Positions 40,819-49,895 of a stretch of 64,000 bases of DNA are shown here, piece by piece (position 1 is the stretch's first letter; every line of letters begins with the position of its first letter). The DNA comes from Pseudomonas subflava (GTDB taxonomy: Bacteria > Pseudomonadota > Gammaproteobacteria > Pseudomonadales > Pseudomonadaceae): NCBI RefSeq assembly GCF_023823685.1, contig NZ_JAMXBF010000011.1, positions 248,001 to 312,000 of the forward strand, read 5' to 3'. The translations under genes were made by a program, and so were the position numbers. The notes beneath the pieces are model-generated. The model worked only from the letters and a program-made list of their open reading frames with translations. It ran no database searches and was not told where the DNA came from.

Positions 40819-41412
40819 ATGAACAGCAGCATCCGACTCGACAAGCGTGACCTGATCCTGGCCAAGGGCTCGCAGGTGATGACGCGTCGCGGCTACCACG
40901 GCACCGGCGTGATGGAGATCGTCCAGGCCGCCGGCATTCCCAAGGGCAGCTTCTATCACTACTTCGCCAGCAAGGAAGATTTCGCCCTGCAGGCCCTGGA
41001 GTTCCTCTACGGCCCGCGTCTGACGCGATACGCCGAGGCTCTGGGCAACACGGCGCTGAGCCCCAGCGCGCGCATCCTCGGTTACTACCGCGAGCTGCTG
41101 GCGCATTTTTCCCGCCAGGAGCAGCCCGAGTATCACTGCTTCATCGGCAGCCTGAGCTTCGAGATGAGCGAGGTGCTGCCGGCCATCGGCGCCGAGGTGG
41201 AGCGCATCCAGCAGGCCTCGGTGGAGATCCTGCAGGGCTGCCTGGAGCAGGCCAAGGCAGCCGGAGAGCTGGCCGCCGACGAGGACTGCGAGAACCTGGC
41301 GACCTTCATCTCCAACGCTTGGCAGGGCGTGCTGGCGCGTCTCAAGGTCGGCCGCAGCCTGCAACCGCTGGAAGCTTTCATTCATCGTCTGGAGCTGCTG
41401 CTGCGGCCCTGA
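40819..41412 (+). CDS. TetR-family repressor (NemR/AcuR-like)
   Basis: A 197-residue TetR protein. The N-terminal HTH (GVMEIVQAAGIPKGSFYHYF, about 32-51) is standard, and the C-terminal domain has CFIGSLSFEMSEVLPAIG. I use the ATG at 40819 (MNSSIRLDKRD); the ATG at 40807 abuts the operator and is the alternative. Neither has a clear ribosome site. It is followed by an old yellow enzyme gene carrying the same operator, so the pair resembles nemR-nemA, a system sensing electrophiles through cysteine. Confidence 0.87.
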   Translation: MNSSIRLDKRDLILAKGSQVMTRRGYHGTGVMEIVQAAGIPKGSFYHYFASKEDFALQALEFLYGPRLTRYAEALGNTALSPSARILGYYRELLAHFSRQEQPEYHCFIGSLSFEMSEVLPAIGAEVERIQQASVEILQGCLEQAKAAGELAADEDCENLATFISNAWQGVLARLKVGRSLQPLEAFIHRLELLLRP

Positions 41413-41430
41413 CCGTTTTTTGCCCATCGA

Positions 41431-41445
41431 CGAGACGACCGGTCA
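41431..41445 (+). promoter_or_regulatory. Shared operator, copy upstream of the old yellow enzyme gene
   Basis: Exact second copy of CGAGACGACCGGTCA, 25 bp before the old yellow enzyme ATG and 19 bp after the TetR stop. The position suits repression of the reductase gene by the TetR protein. Confidence 0.75.
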
Positions 41446-41469
41446 GCTGGCCGGCCCCAAGGAGAATCC

Positions 41470-42573
41470 ATGACCGCACAAGCCCTGTTCGAACCCTTCC
41501 GCCTGGGCAGCCTGGAGCTGCCGACCCGCGTGGTGATGGCGCCGATGACCCGTTCCTTCTCCCCGGGTGGCGTGCCCGGCGCCCAGGTGGTGGAGTACTA
41601 CCGTCGCCGCGCCGCGGCCGGCGTCGGCCTGATCGTCACCGAGGGCACCACCGTCGGCCACAAGGCCTCCAACGGTTACCCGCACGTGCCGCGCTTCTAT
41701 GGTGAAGACGCCCTGGCTGGCTGGAAGCAGGTGGTCGACGCGGTGCACGCCGAAGGTGGCAAGATCGTTCCGCAGCTGTGGCACGTGGGTAACGTGCGCA
41801 AGCTGGGCACCGAGCCGGACGCCAGCGTGCCGGGCTATGGCCCGAGCGAGAAGGTGAAGGACGGCAATGTGGTCGTGCACGGCATGACCCAGCAGGACAT
41901 CGCCGAGGTGATCGCCGCCTTCGCCCAGGCCGCCCGCGACGCCAAGGCCATTGGCATGGACGGCGTGGAGATCCACGGCGCCCACGGCTATCTGATCGAC
42001 CAGTTCTTCTGGGAAGGCAGCAACAAGCGCACCGACGAATACGGTGGCGACCTGGCCCAGCGTTCGCGCTTCGCCATCGAGCTGATCCAGGCCGTGCGCG
42101 CCGCCGTCGGCCCGGACTTCCCGATCATCTTCCGCTTCTCCCAGTGGAAGCAGCAGGACTACACCGCGCGTCTGGTACAGACCGCCGAGGAGCTGGGCGC
42201 CTTCCTCAAGCCGCTGGCCGATGCCGGCGTGGACATCTTCCACTGCTCGACCCGCCGCTTCTGGGAGCCGGAGTTCGAAGGCTCCGACCTCAACCTGGCC
42301 GGCTGGACCCGCCAGCTGACCGGCAAGCCGACCATCACCGTGGGCAGCGTCGGCCTGGACGGCGAGTTCCTGCAGTTCATGGTCAACACCGACAAGGTCG
42401 CCGAGCCGGCCAGCCTGGAGAAGCTGCTGGAGCGCCTGAACAAGCAGGAGTTCGACCTGGTGGCCGTGGGCCGCGCCCTGCTGGTGGATCCGGACTGGGC
42501 GGTAAAAGTGCGCGATGGCCGCGAAGGCGACATCCTGCCGTTCAGCCGCGAGGCCCTGAAGACCCTGGTCTGA
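41470..42573 (+). CDS. Old yellow enzyme family NADH:flavin oxidoreductase (NemA/XenB-like)
   Basis: A 367-residue FMN ene-reductase. Family stretches are RVVMAPMTRSFSPGG, KIVPQLWHVGN, GVEIHGAHGYLIDQFFWEGS (active-site His pair region) and NKRTDEYGGDLAQRSRF, then LVAVGRALLVDPDW near the end. Such enzymes reduce activated alkenes, N-ethylmaleimide and nitro compounds with NAD(P)H. AAGGAG precedes the ATG. It is under the TetR operator and ends at a terminator. Confidence 0.93.
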   Translation: MTAQALFEPFRLGSLELPTRVVMAPMTRSFSPGGVPGAQVVEYYRRRAAAGVGLIVTEGTTVGHKASNGYPHVPRFYGEDALAGWKQVVDAVHAEGGKIVPQLWHVGNVRKLGTEPDASVPGYGPSEKVKDGNVVVHGMTQQDIAEVIAAFAQAARDAKAIGMDGVEIHGAHGYLIDQFFWEGSNKRTDEYGGDLAQRSRFAIELIQAVRAAVGPDFPIIFRFSQWKQQDYTARLVQTAEELGAFLKPLADAGVDIFHCSTRRFWEPEFEGSDLNLAGWTRQLTGKPTITVGSVGLDGEFLQFMVNTDKVAEPASLEKLLERLNKQEFDLVAVGRALLVDPDWAVKVRDGREGDILPFSREALKTLV

Positions 42574-42614
42574 GCCGATCGCATTACCCCGACGCGCCTC
42601 TGGCGCGTCCCTCC

Positions 42615-42641
42615 AAGCCCCGACACACCGGGGCTTTTTTA
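42615..42641 (+). terminator. Terminator after the old yellow enzyme gene
   Basis: AAGCCCCG and CGGGGCTT enclose ACACAC-type loop bases and are followed by TTTT. Confidence 0.88.
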
Positions 42642-42696
42642 TGCCCGCCGCTGGGCCCGCATGGCGGTGCTGTGGCAGGTTGGATGGCGTTGAAGC

Positions 42697-42753
42697 GGTG
42701 CGCATGGCGCACCCTACGGTTCGGGTGAGCTCGTAGGGTGCGCTGTGCGCACC
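42697..42753. repeat. GTAGGGTGCGC-type inverted-pair repeat, copy 2
   Basis: Two 22-bp inverted arms at 42697-42718 and 42732-42753 match at 20 of 22 positions, with a 13-bp spacer. The right arm contains GTAGGGTGCGCTGTGCGCAC, the same family as the copy at 35031-35104. It lies in the 233-bp gap between the old yellow enzyme and glycosyltransferase genes. Confidence 0.75.
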
Positions 42754-42784
42754 ATGTCTCGTGGCTGGCTGGAGCGGACGTCGA

Positions 42785-42806
42785 AGAACGGCGCGCCCGC
42801 CGTTCT
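42785..42806 (-). terminator. Hairpin directly after the glycosyltransferase gene
   Basis: Arms AGAACGGCG (42785-42793) and CGCCGTTCT (42798-42806) pair perfectly with a four-base loop, directly next to the minus-strand stop codon. There is no good T-run on the minus side (TCGACG), so it may be a weak or Rho-assisted terminator. Confidence 0.5.
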
Positions 42807-43949
42807 CTAGGATTGCCTGGCGTGGAGCAGGTGTTCCTCGAACTGCTCGACGATGGCCGGCCAGCCCTGCTTGCCGGCGTGCTGGCGGGCGTTGAGCCGG
42901 ACCCGGCGCATGTTCTCCGGGTCTTCCAGCAGCCAGCGCGCAGCCTCGATGAAGGCCTGTTCGTCGCCGGGTATGGCCAGGGCGCCGTTGTGCCCGTGGC
43001 GGATGTGCTGGGCCGCCGCGGCCTGGTCGAAGGCCACCACGGCTAGGCCCGAGGCCAGCGCCTCCAGCACCACGTTGCCGAAGGTCTCGGAGAGGCTGGG
43101 AAAGAGGAACAGGTCGCCGCTGGCGTAGTGCTCGGCCAGCGCCTCGCCGCGTTGCACGCCGCAGAACAACGCGTCCGGCAGCTCGCTCTGCAGCGAGACG
43201 CGCTGCGGGCCGTCACCCACCAGCACCAGGCGCAGACGCCGCTGCGGCAGCTGCCGCTGCAGCTCGCGGAAACCGCGCACCAGCAGAGCCAGGTTCTTCT
43301 CCGCCGCCAGGCGCCCGACATGCAGCACGGCGATGTCGTCGTCGGCCAGGCCCCATTGCGCGCGCAACGCGGCCGAGCGTCGCGACGGGTGGAACAGCTG
43401 GCCGTCGACGCCGCGCGCCAGCAGCTCCAGGCGCTCGAAGCCGCGGCGCTGCAGTTCGACGCGCTGGCTGGGGCTCGGCACCAGGGTCATGCGCGAGCGG
43501 TTGTGGAACCAGCGCAGGTAGCCGGTCAGCAGCCGCGTCAGCAGGCCGAAGCCGTAGAGATCGCTGTACTGCTGGAAGTTGGTGTGAAAGCCACTGACCA
43601 CCGGGATGCCTAGGCGCCGCGCCGCGCGCAGGGCGGACAGGCCCAGCGGACCCTCGGTGGCGATATACAGCACGTCCGGGCGGTTGCGCTGCCAGCGGCG
43701 CAGCAGCTTGTGCTGGGAAGACTGGCCCCACTGCAGGCCGGCGTAACCGGGCACCGGCCAGCCGCGGGTGAGCAGCAGTTCTTCGTCGCTGCGCGGCGCC
43801 TCGTCGGCCTGGCGCGGGCGCACCAGCTGCAGCCGGTGGCCGCGCTCGCGCAGACCCTGGCACAGACGGCCCAGCGTATTGGCTACGCCGTTGACCTCCG
43901 GGGGAAAGGTCTCGCTGACCAGGGCGATGTGCAGACTCGTGACATTCAT
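42807..43949 (-). CDS. GT4-family glycosyltransferase
   Basis: A 380-residue retaining GT-B enzyme. It begins IALVSETFPPEVNGVANTLGRL, with GFHTNFQQYSDLYG in the acceptor domain. The donor domain has VLHVGRLAAEKNLALLVRGF and the E-x7-E region PSLSETFGNVVLEALASG. This combination resembles the alpha-mannosyltransferase group (PimB/MgtA-like) that adds sugar to glycerol-based lipids. It stands alone. Sugar and acceptor are not determinable here. Confidence 0.87.
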   Translation of the reverse strand: MNVTSLHIALVSETFPPEVNGVANTLGRLCQGLRERGHRLQLVRPRQADEAPRSDEELLLTRGWPVPGYAGLQWGQSSQHKLLRRWQRNRPDVLYIATEGPLGLSALRAARRLGIPVVSGFHTNFQQYSDLYGFGLLTRLLTGYLRWFHNRSRMTLVPSPSQRVELQRRGFERLELLARGVDGQLFHPSRRSAALRAQWGLADDDIAVLHVGRLAAEKNLALLVRGFRELQRQLPQRRLRLVLVGDGPQRVSLQSELPDALFCGVQRGEALAEHYASGDLFLFPSLSETFGNVVLEALASGLAVVAFDQAAAAQHIRHGHNGALAIPGDEQAFIEAARWLLEDPENMRRVRLNARQHAGKQGWPAIVEQFEEHLLHARQS

Positions 43950-44042
43950 GGCATGAGTCTGGGACCGCGTCGTGTCCGGTTCATGACGGGCCGGTGACGC
44001 TCGGATGACGAGCGCCTGGGCGGAGCGGCAGAGAGCGGCGGG

Positions 44043-44318
44043 TCAGGCGGAGGGGCGCAGTTCCAGCGGCATGCGGTAGCCGATTCTGGCCAGCTCGTAT
44101 TCGATGCCGATGTCGTGCACCAGCCGGGCGATCCTGTCCTCGGAGTGCAGGTCGCCGGTGTCGATGCCCACCACGGTGAACTCCACTTCGCCGGAGCGCT
44201 CGGCCAGCAGCTGCAGGGTCAGGAAGCGGCCGTCGGGCACGCTGCAGACGCAGCGAAGCGGCAGGAAGGCGTGTTCGATGCGCCTGCTCAGTGCCAGGTT
44301 GTTCAGCGACTGACCCAT
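44043..44318 (-). CDS. DUF1652 small protein
   Basis: A 91-residue protein beginning MGQSLNNLALSRRIEHAFLP. The layout of an N-terminal helix, FLPLRCVCSVPDG, then short strands and a C-terminal VVGIDTGDLHSEDRIARLV matches DUF1652, a family mostly found in Pseudomonas. GGAGG lies seven bases before the ATG; the frame extends upstream but without a better start. Function unknown. It lies between the glycosyltransferase and cysZ on the same strand. Confidence 0.75.
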   Translation of the reverse strand: MGQSLNNLALSRRIEHAFLPLRCVCSVPDGRFLTLQLLAERSGEVEFTVVGIDTGDLHSEDRIARLVHDIGIEYELARIGYRMPLELRPSA

Positions 44319-44456
44319 CCGATGGCCTCCGTGCGAGGAAGAGGTGATAGATGCCTGACCATAGCAGTCGGAAACGTCGCGTGCCGCCCCTTCCATCGCA
44401 AAAATGCAGAGATAGAGCGGTTCGGCACACTTTTTTGACCGCGTGCCGCCGCTGGC

Positions 44457-45203
44457 TCAGCCGCTCGTTGCCTGCGCGCCGCGCTCGCGCACCCAGAACA
44501 GCGTGGCCCCGGCCACCGCGGCGGGCATCACCAGGATGTTGACGAAGGGAATCAGCAACGCCAGATACACCGAGCCACCGAAGCCCAGGCTCTGCCAGCG
44601 CTTCTCGCGAAGCCAGGCGAGCATCTCGTTCCAGCCCAGCTTGTTGTTGTCCGCCGGGTAGTCGATGTACTGCACGGCCATCATCCACACGCCGAACAGG
44701 ATCCACAGCGGGGCGGCGATCAGGTTCAGCACTGGCACGAACGTGAGGATCAGCAGCGGAATGGCGCGCGGCAGGAAGTAGGCCAGCTTGCGCATCTCGC
44801 GGCCGATGGTGCGCGGCATCATGGCCATCAGCTCGGACCAGCTGAACGGCGGGAAGTCGTCCCGGCCGCGCAGCACCACCTCCACCTTCTCGGCGAGGAA
44901 GCCGTTGAAGGGCGCGGCGATGATGTTGGCGAGCAGGGTGAAGGTGAAGAACATCAGCACCAGCACCAGCAGCACGAACAGCGGCCAGAGCACGTATTCG
45001 AGGAAGCTCAGCCAGTCCGGCAGGCTCGGCATCACGCCGTCCACCCAGCCGCCGAACTGCTGCATGGCCAGCACGATGAGGCCGACGAACAGCAGCGTAT
45101 TGACCGCCAGGGGCAGCAACACGAACAGGCGCAGGCCCGGGCTGAGCACCAGCTTCAGGCCTTGGCTGAGGTATTGGGGGCCGGACAGGGCAGGGGCGAG
45201 CAT
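44457..45203 (-). CDS. cysZ: Sulfate transporter CysZ
   Basis: A 248-residue inner-membrane protein of the EI24/CysZ family that supplies sulfate for cysteine synthesis. It has long hydrophobic helices ([40 protein letters not shown] and others) and the conserved [14 protein letters not shown]. The region [19 protein letters not shown] is also typical. The length is normal. It lies 33 bp after the GGDEF gene on the same strand and may share its transcript. Confidence 0.92.
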   Translation of the reverse strand: MLAPALSGPQYLSQGLKLVLSPGLRLFVLLPLAVNTLLFVGLIVLAMQQFGGWVDGVMPSLPDWLSFLEYVLWPLFVLLVLVLMFFTFTLLANIIAAPFNGFLAEKVEVVLRGRDDFPPFSWSELMAMMPRTIGREMRKLAYFLPRAIPLLILTFVPVLNLIAAPLWILFGVWMMAVQYIDYPADNNKLGWNEMLAWLREKRWQSLGFGGSVYLALLIPFVNILVMPAAVAGATLFWVRERGAQATSG

Positions 45204-45236
45204 CGCGATCTCCGCAGCGGTGGAAACGCGCCGACC

Positions 45237-47210
45237 TTAACCACTTTGCCGGGTGGAGGAAAGCCGCTGGAGGCGATACAGGCAGGCGCGGTTGCGCTCA
45301 CGCTTGGCCTCGTACATCGCCCGGTCGGCGGCCTTCACCAGGCTCTCCGCGTCGTCCGCGTGCTCGGGAAACAGGGCGATGCCGATACTCGGCGTAACAA
45401 AGTCGATGACCAGCTCGTCGATCACCACCGGCTGCTTCAGGGCGTCCAGCAGGCGCAGGGCGACCCGCTCCGCCACCTCAGTGGTGCTGGCGCTGACGAT
45501 CAGGGTGAATTCGTCGCCGCCCAGGCGGTAGACCCGGTCGGGCTGGCGCATGGCACCGCGCAGGCGGTCGGCGACGGTTTGCAGGAGCAGGTCGCCGATG
45601 TCGTGACCATGGCGGTCGTTGACCTCCTTGAAACGGTCCAGGTCCAGGTACAACAACGCCAGGTGCTCGCCGTTGTGTCGCGCCTGGTCGAGGGTCAGGC
45701 GCAGTTGCTCGGTGAAGGCCTTGCGATTGCCCAGGCCGGTGAGAGGGTCGCGGTAGGCCATGTCCAGCAGCTGGTTCTGGTACGCCACCTGATCGCTGAT
45801 GTCGCGCAGGATGCCGCGATAACCGGCGAACCTACCCTGGCCGTCCTGGACCAGGGAAAAGCGTGTCTCGTAATAGCCCTGGCTGCCGTCGCGGCGACGG
45901 AAGGGCGCGGAGAAACTGATGTTCTCGCCGTTGTGATGGGCGCGGGTGAACAGGGCCACCGCCCGCTCGATGTCCTCGCGTTCCAGCAGCCGCTCGAAGC
46001 TGCTGCCGTGCAGCTCCTCGGCGTCGTAACCGAGCATGGCGCAGAGGGCGCGGTTGGTGGCGCTGATGTGCCCCTGCCGGTCGAGCTCGAAATAGCCGTC
46101 CTGGATCGCGTCGAGTATCACCCGGTCGCGTGCCTCGCTGAGCTCGAGACGTTCGAGCATGCGGTTGACCTCCTGGGCCAGCCGGCCCAGCTCGTCGTTG
46201 CCGTCGTCGATGAGGCGCAGGTTGCTCGACTCCGGGCCGATGGCGGCGATGTCGCGGTGCATGCGCATGACCCGGCGCAGGATGCCGAAGTCTAGGCCCA
46301 GGTAGATCAGCAGCCAGGCCACCAGGCCCACGCCGGTGGCCTGGGCGAGGAAGATGGCGATGGCCTTGCGGCCTTCCTGGTAAAGGCGTCGCTCGCGAGT
46401 CAGCTCCATCAGCAGTTGTGGCTCGCCGAGGCTGTTGTGCACCAGCAGGTCCAGTTGCTGGCGCTCTTCGTCGAGTACCCGGCGCGGGCTGACCTCGATG
46501 CGGTTGAGGGTCACGCTCGCGACCGTCGGTAGCTCGCGCCAGGTATCACGCCCGGCCTTCGGCGGCAGCAGGCGCAGCACGGCGTTGACCTGGGACTGCA
46601 ACTGCTCGGCACGTTCGCCGTCGATGAAATGTCCCGCCACCAGGGTGCCGAGGTTCGGCAGGCTGTTCTGGTTGTTGCTGATGCCGCCCATGGCCAGCAC
46701 CAGCGGCACGCCCTGCACGACGACGATCTGACCGCGCAGGTCCTCGCGGTTGCCCGGTTGCCGCAGGCGTCGCACCTGCTTGAGAATGGCCGTGCGCAGC
46801 GACTCGTGGCTGCCTGGCCGTTGCGTGCCCAGGGTGAGCATGTCCGGCAGATCGGGCGGTAGCCACTGTTCGGCGCGGACCTGGTCGTCCAGATCGAGCA
46901 GCAGCATGAAGTCAAAGTTGATCTGGCGTAGCGCCTCCGCATCCATGTTCCGACGCACGAAGTCGGGACGCTGGCCGCGCATGAAGTCGTAGCTGTCGTC
47001 CCACTTGGCGTAGCTCAGCACCAGGTCGAGGTTGCGCTTGAGGTTGTGGTCGAGCAGGCCCTGCAGACGCCTGGCCTCGGCATCCAGCAGGGCCGCGTCC
47101 TGGCGGTCGAAGCGGCTGAGAATGAGGTTCTGCGACAACAGGTAGGCGAAGCCCAGAGCCAGCAACAGCAGCGGGGCGAACAGCCAGAACAGACGTTTGC
47201 GCAGAGTCAT
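45237..47210 (-). CDS. CHASE4-PAS-GGDEF diguanylate cyclase
   Basis: A 657-residue membrane diguanylate cyclase. TM1 (about 7-27) and TM2 (about 286-305) enclose a CHASE4-type sensor with KWDDSYDFMRGQ. A HAMP-like linker, a PAS domain (about 362-485) and GGDEF follow. RLGGDEFTL lies near residue 563 and is intact, with an RQPD inhibitory site five residues before it, so it should make cyclic-di-GMP under product control. No EAL domain. It is divergent from trxB. Confidence 0.93.
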   Translation of the reverse strand: MTLRKRLFWLFAPLLLLALGFAYLLSQNLILSRFDRQDAALLDAEARRLQGLLDHNLKRNLDLVLSYAKWDDSYDFMRGQRPDFVRRNMDAEALRQINFDFMLLLDLDDQVRAEQWLPPDLPDMLTLGTQRPGSHESLRTAILKQVRRLRQPGNREDLRGQIVVVQGVPLVLAMGGISNNQNSLPNLGTLVAGHFIDGERAEQLQSQVNAVLRLLPPKAGRDTWRELPTVASVTLNRIEVSPRRVLDEERQQLDLLVHNSLGEPQLLMELTRERRLYQEGRKAIAIFLAQATGVGLVAWLLIYLGLDFGILRRVMRMHRDIAAIGPESSNLRLIDDGNDELGRLAQEVNRMLERLELSEARDRVILDAIQDGYFELDRQGHISATNRALCAMLGYDAEELHGSSFERLLEREDIERAVALFTRAHHNGENISFSAPFRRRDGSQGYYETRFSLVQDGQGRFAGYRGILRDISDQVAYQNQLLDMAYRDPLTGLGNRKAFTEQLRLTLDQARHNGEHLALLYLDLDRFKEVNDRHGHDIGDLLLQTVADRLRGAMRQPDRVYRLGGDEFTLIVSASTTEVAERVALRLLDALKQPVVIDELVIDFVTPSIGIALFPEHADDAESLVKAADRAMYEAKRERNRACLYRLQRLSSTRQSG

Positions 47211-47393
47211 GCCGTCGTAGCCGTGGGAGCGGGGAGTCGGGTCAGTATAGTCGAGGGCACCTGGCGGCCCGGCGCGGATAGGTCGGCGCTATCGGCAACA
47301 TTGAGAATGGGCATTTTCGTCCTTTGCGGCGCGCCGATAGCCTTGCGCTCAATTCCCCTTGCCGGGGCCGTCCAGTCCCAAGCCTTCCCCTAG

Positions 47394-48377
<984 letters not shown>

Positions 48378-48432
48378 CACCGCGTCACCGAAAGAAGCTC
48401 CGACATGCGGGGCTTCTGCCTTTCTGAGGACA

Positions 48433-48458
48433 TAAAAAAGCCGCCCGGGAGGGCGGCG
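48433..48458 (-). terminator. Terminator of the second DUF1302-DUF1329 operon
   Basis: On the minus strand GCCGCCCTCCCGGGCGGC is followed by TTTTTT. It lies 65 bp after the DUF1329 stop. The + side lacks a T-run, so it serves the minus strand only. Confidence 0.85.
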
Positions 48459-48522
48459 AGGATCTCTAACCTGCGTCGATGACAGGAAGCGCTAGAGATG
48501 GGGTTATATCCGCCTGTCCGGC

Positions 48523-49884
48523 TCAGCGGATACCGATGGCACGCAGCGCTGCCGGAGTGAAGTCCGCGGTCTTGGCCTTGAGGCCGAACTGGTAGGCATT
48601 CTTTATGGTGTTGAACATGTAGTTGCCCAGGTAGCGGCCTGAGATCAGGTCGTAGGTCATTTCGCCGGCTGATATCTGGGTCTGTACGTCATACAGCGGC
48701 AGGATGTGGTTCTCCGAGACGCGCCAGAGGTTGCCACGGGCGTCGTAATGGTCGGCCTCGACGATGGTCCAGCTGTCCTCGTCGATAAACAGGTGGCGCT
48801 TGGAGTAGACGTGCCGCTGCCCCTCCTTCAGCGTGCCGACAATTTCCCAGACCCGATGCAGCTCGTAGCGCGTCTTGTCCTGGTTGAGGTGTCCCGGGGT
48901 AATCAACTCGTCGTAGCTGTTCGCCGGGTCGGCCAAGCGGAAGCTGTTGTAGGGCACATACATCTCGCGCTTGCCGATCAGCTTCCAGTCGTAGCGATCC
49001 GGCGAGCCATTGAACATGTCGGTCTGGTCGGTGGTTCGCAGGTTGCCGGGGCCGGGGCTGTCGTAAGCCACCTGGGGCGCGCGGCGCACACGGCGCTGGC
49101 CGGAGTTGTACTGCCATGCCATCCGCGGCTCCTTCACCTGGTTGAGGGTTTCGTGGACAAGCAACACACCGCCCACGTCGCGCGCCGGCGCGATGTTCTC
49201 GGAGGTGAAGTAGTAGAGGATGTTCTTCGACTTCCTGGGATCGTAGTCGAGCAGTTCCTCGCTGTAGGCCAGGCGGTCGCGCTCGGTCTTCCACGAGTAG
49301 TCGCCAGCGGGAGTGGTCATGATGGCCGTGGTTTCCCGGGTGAAACTGCCGCCGCGGTAGCGAGTGATATGGTTCCACAGCACCTGCAGACCGTTTTCCG
49401 GAATGGGAAAAGCCAGCGGGCTGGAGTAGTTCACCAGGCCGTTGCCGCCTTCCACCGTCTGTGTGGCGGTTGCGTTACGGCGAGCGACATCATAGGCCTT
49501 CTGCGGCCAGGCGACGCTGCGGTGAGTGGGGTACACGGGAATCTTGTAGGTACTGGCGTAGCGAGCGAACAGCGCCAGCTGGCCCGGGCTCAGGTGCTCC
49601 CGGTACTGGTCGAGGTTCTGCGCGGTAATGGTGAACAGTGGCGTTTCGCCGGCAAAGGGATCCTCGCGGAAGCCGTCGGTGACCTTGCCGGCATCCTTGG
49701 GCAGGCCGCCGGTCCATTCGGGAATGCTGCCTGCGGCATTGCCGGCGCGCTCGGCGCCGACTGGGGTGAGGCTGGCGCCGAGCCTGTCCGCCAGCGCGGC
49801 ATCCACGGCGCCATGAGCGGTACTGAGGATCAACGACAGGCACAGCGAGATCGCGCAGCGCGAGAAGAGGTTGGGTCGATTCAT
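48523..49884 (-). CDS. DUF1329 protein (second copy)
   Basis: A secreted protein of 453 residues with a signal peptide ending LSTAHG (about 1-25). It shares with the first copy the stretches GSIPEWTGGLPKDAG, LLVHETLNQVKEPRMAW, GQRRVRRAPQVAYDS and YDWKLIGKREMY, so the two are clear paralogues. I start at MNRPNLFSRC because GAGG lies nine bases before it; an ATG nine bases upstream sits directly on the GAGG. It follows the DUF1302 gene by 11 bp. Function unknown; part of the citrate-synthase-regulator locus. Confidence 0.85.
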   Translation of the reverse strand: MNRPNLFSRCAISLCLSLILSTAHGAVDAALADRLGASLTPVGAERAGNAAGSIPEWTGGLPKDAGKVTDGFREDPFAGETPLFTITAQNLDQYREHLSPGQLALFARYASTYKIPVYPTHRSVAWPQKAYDVARRNATATQTVEGGNGLVNYSSPLAFPIPENGLQVLWNHITRYRGGSFTRETTAIMTTPAGDYSWKTERDRLAYSEELLDYDPRKSKNILYYFTSENIAPARDVGGVLLVHETLNQVKEPRMAWQYNSGQRRVRRAPQVAYDSPGPGNLRTTDQTDMFNGSPDRYDWKLIGKREMYVPYNSFRLADPANSYDELITPGHLNQDKTRYELHRVWEIVGTLKEGQRHVYSKRHLFIDEDSWTIVEADHYDARGNLWRVSENHILPLYDVQTQISAGEMTYDLISGRYLGNYMFNTIKNAYQFGLKAKTADFTPAALRAIGIR

Positions 49885-49895
49885 GTGGAGCATCC

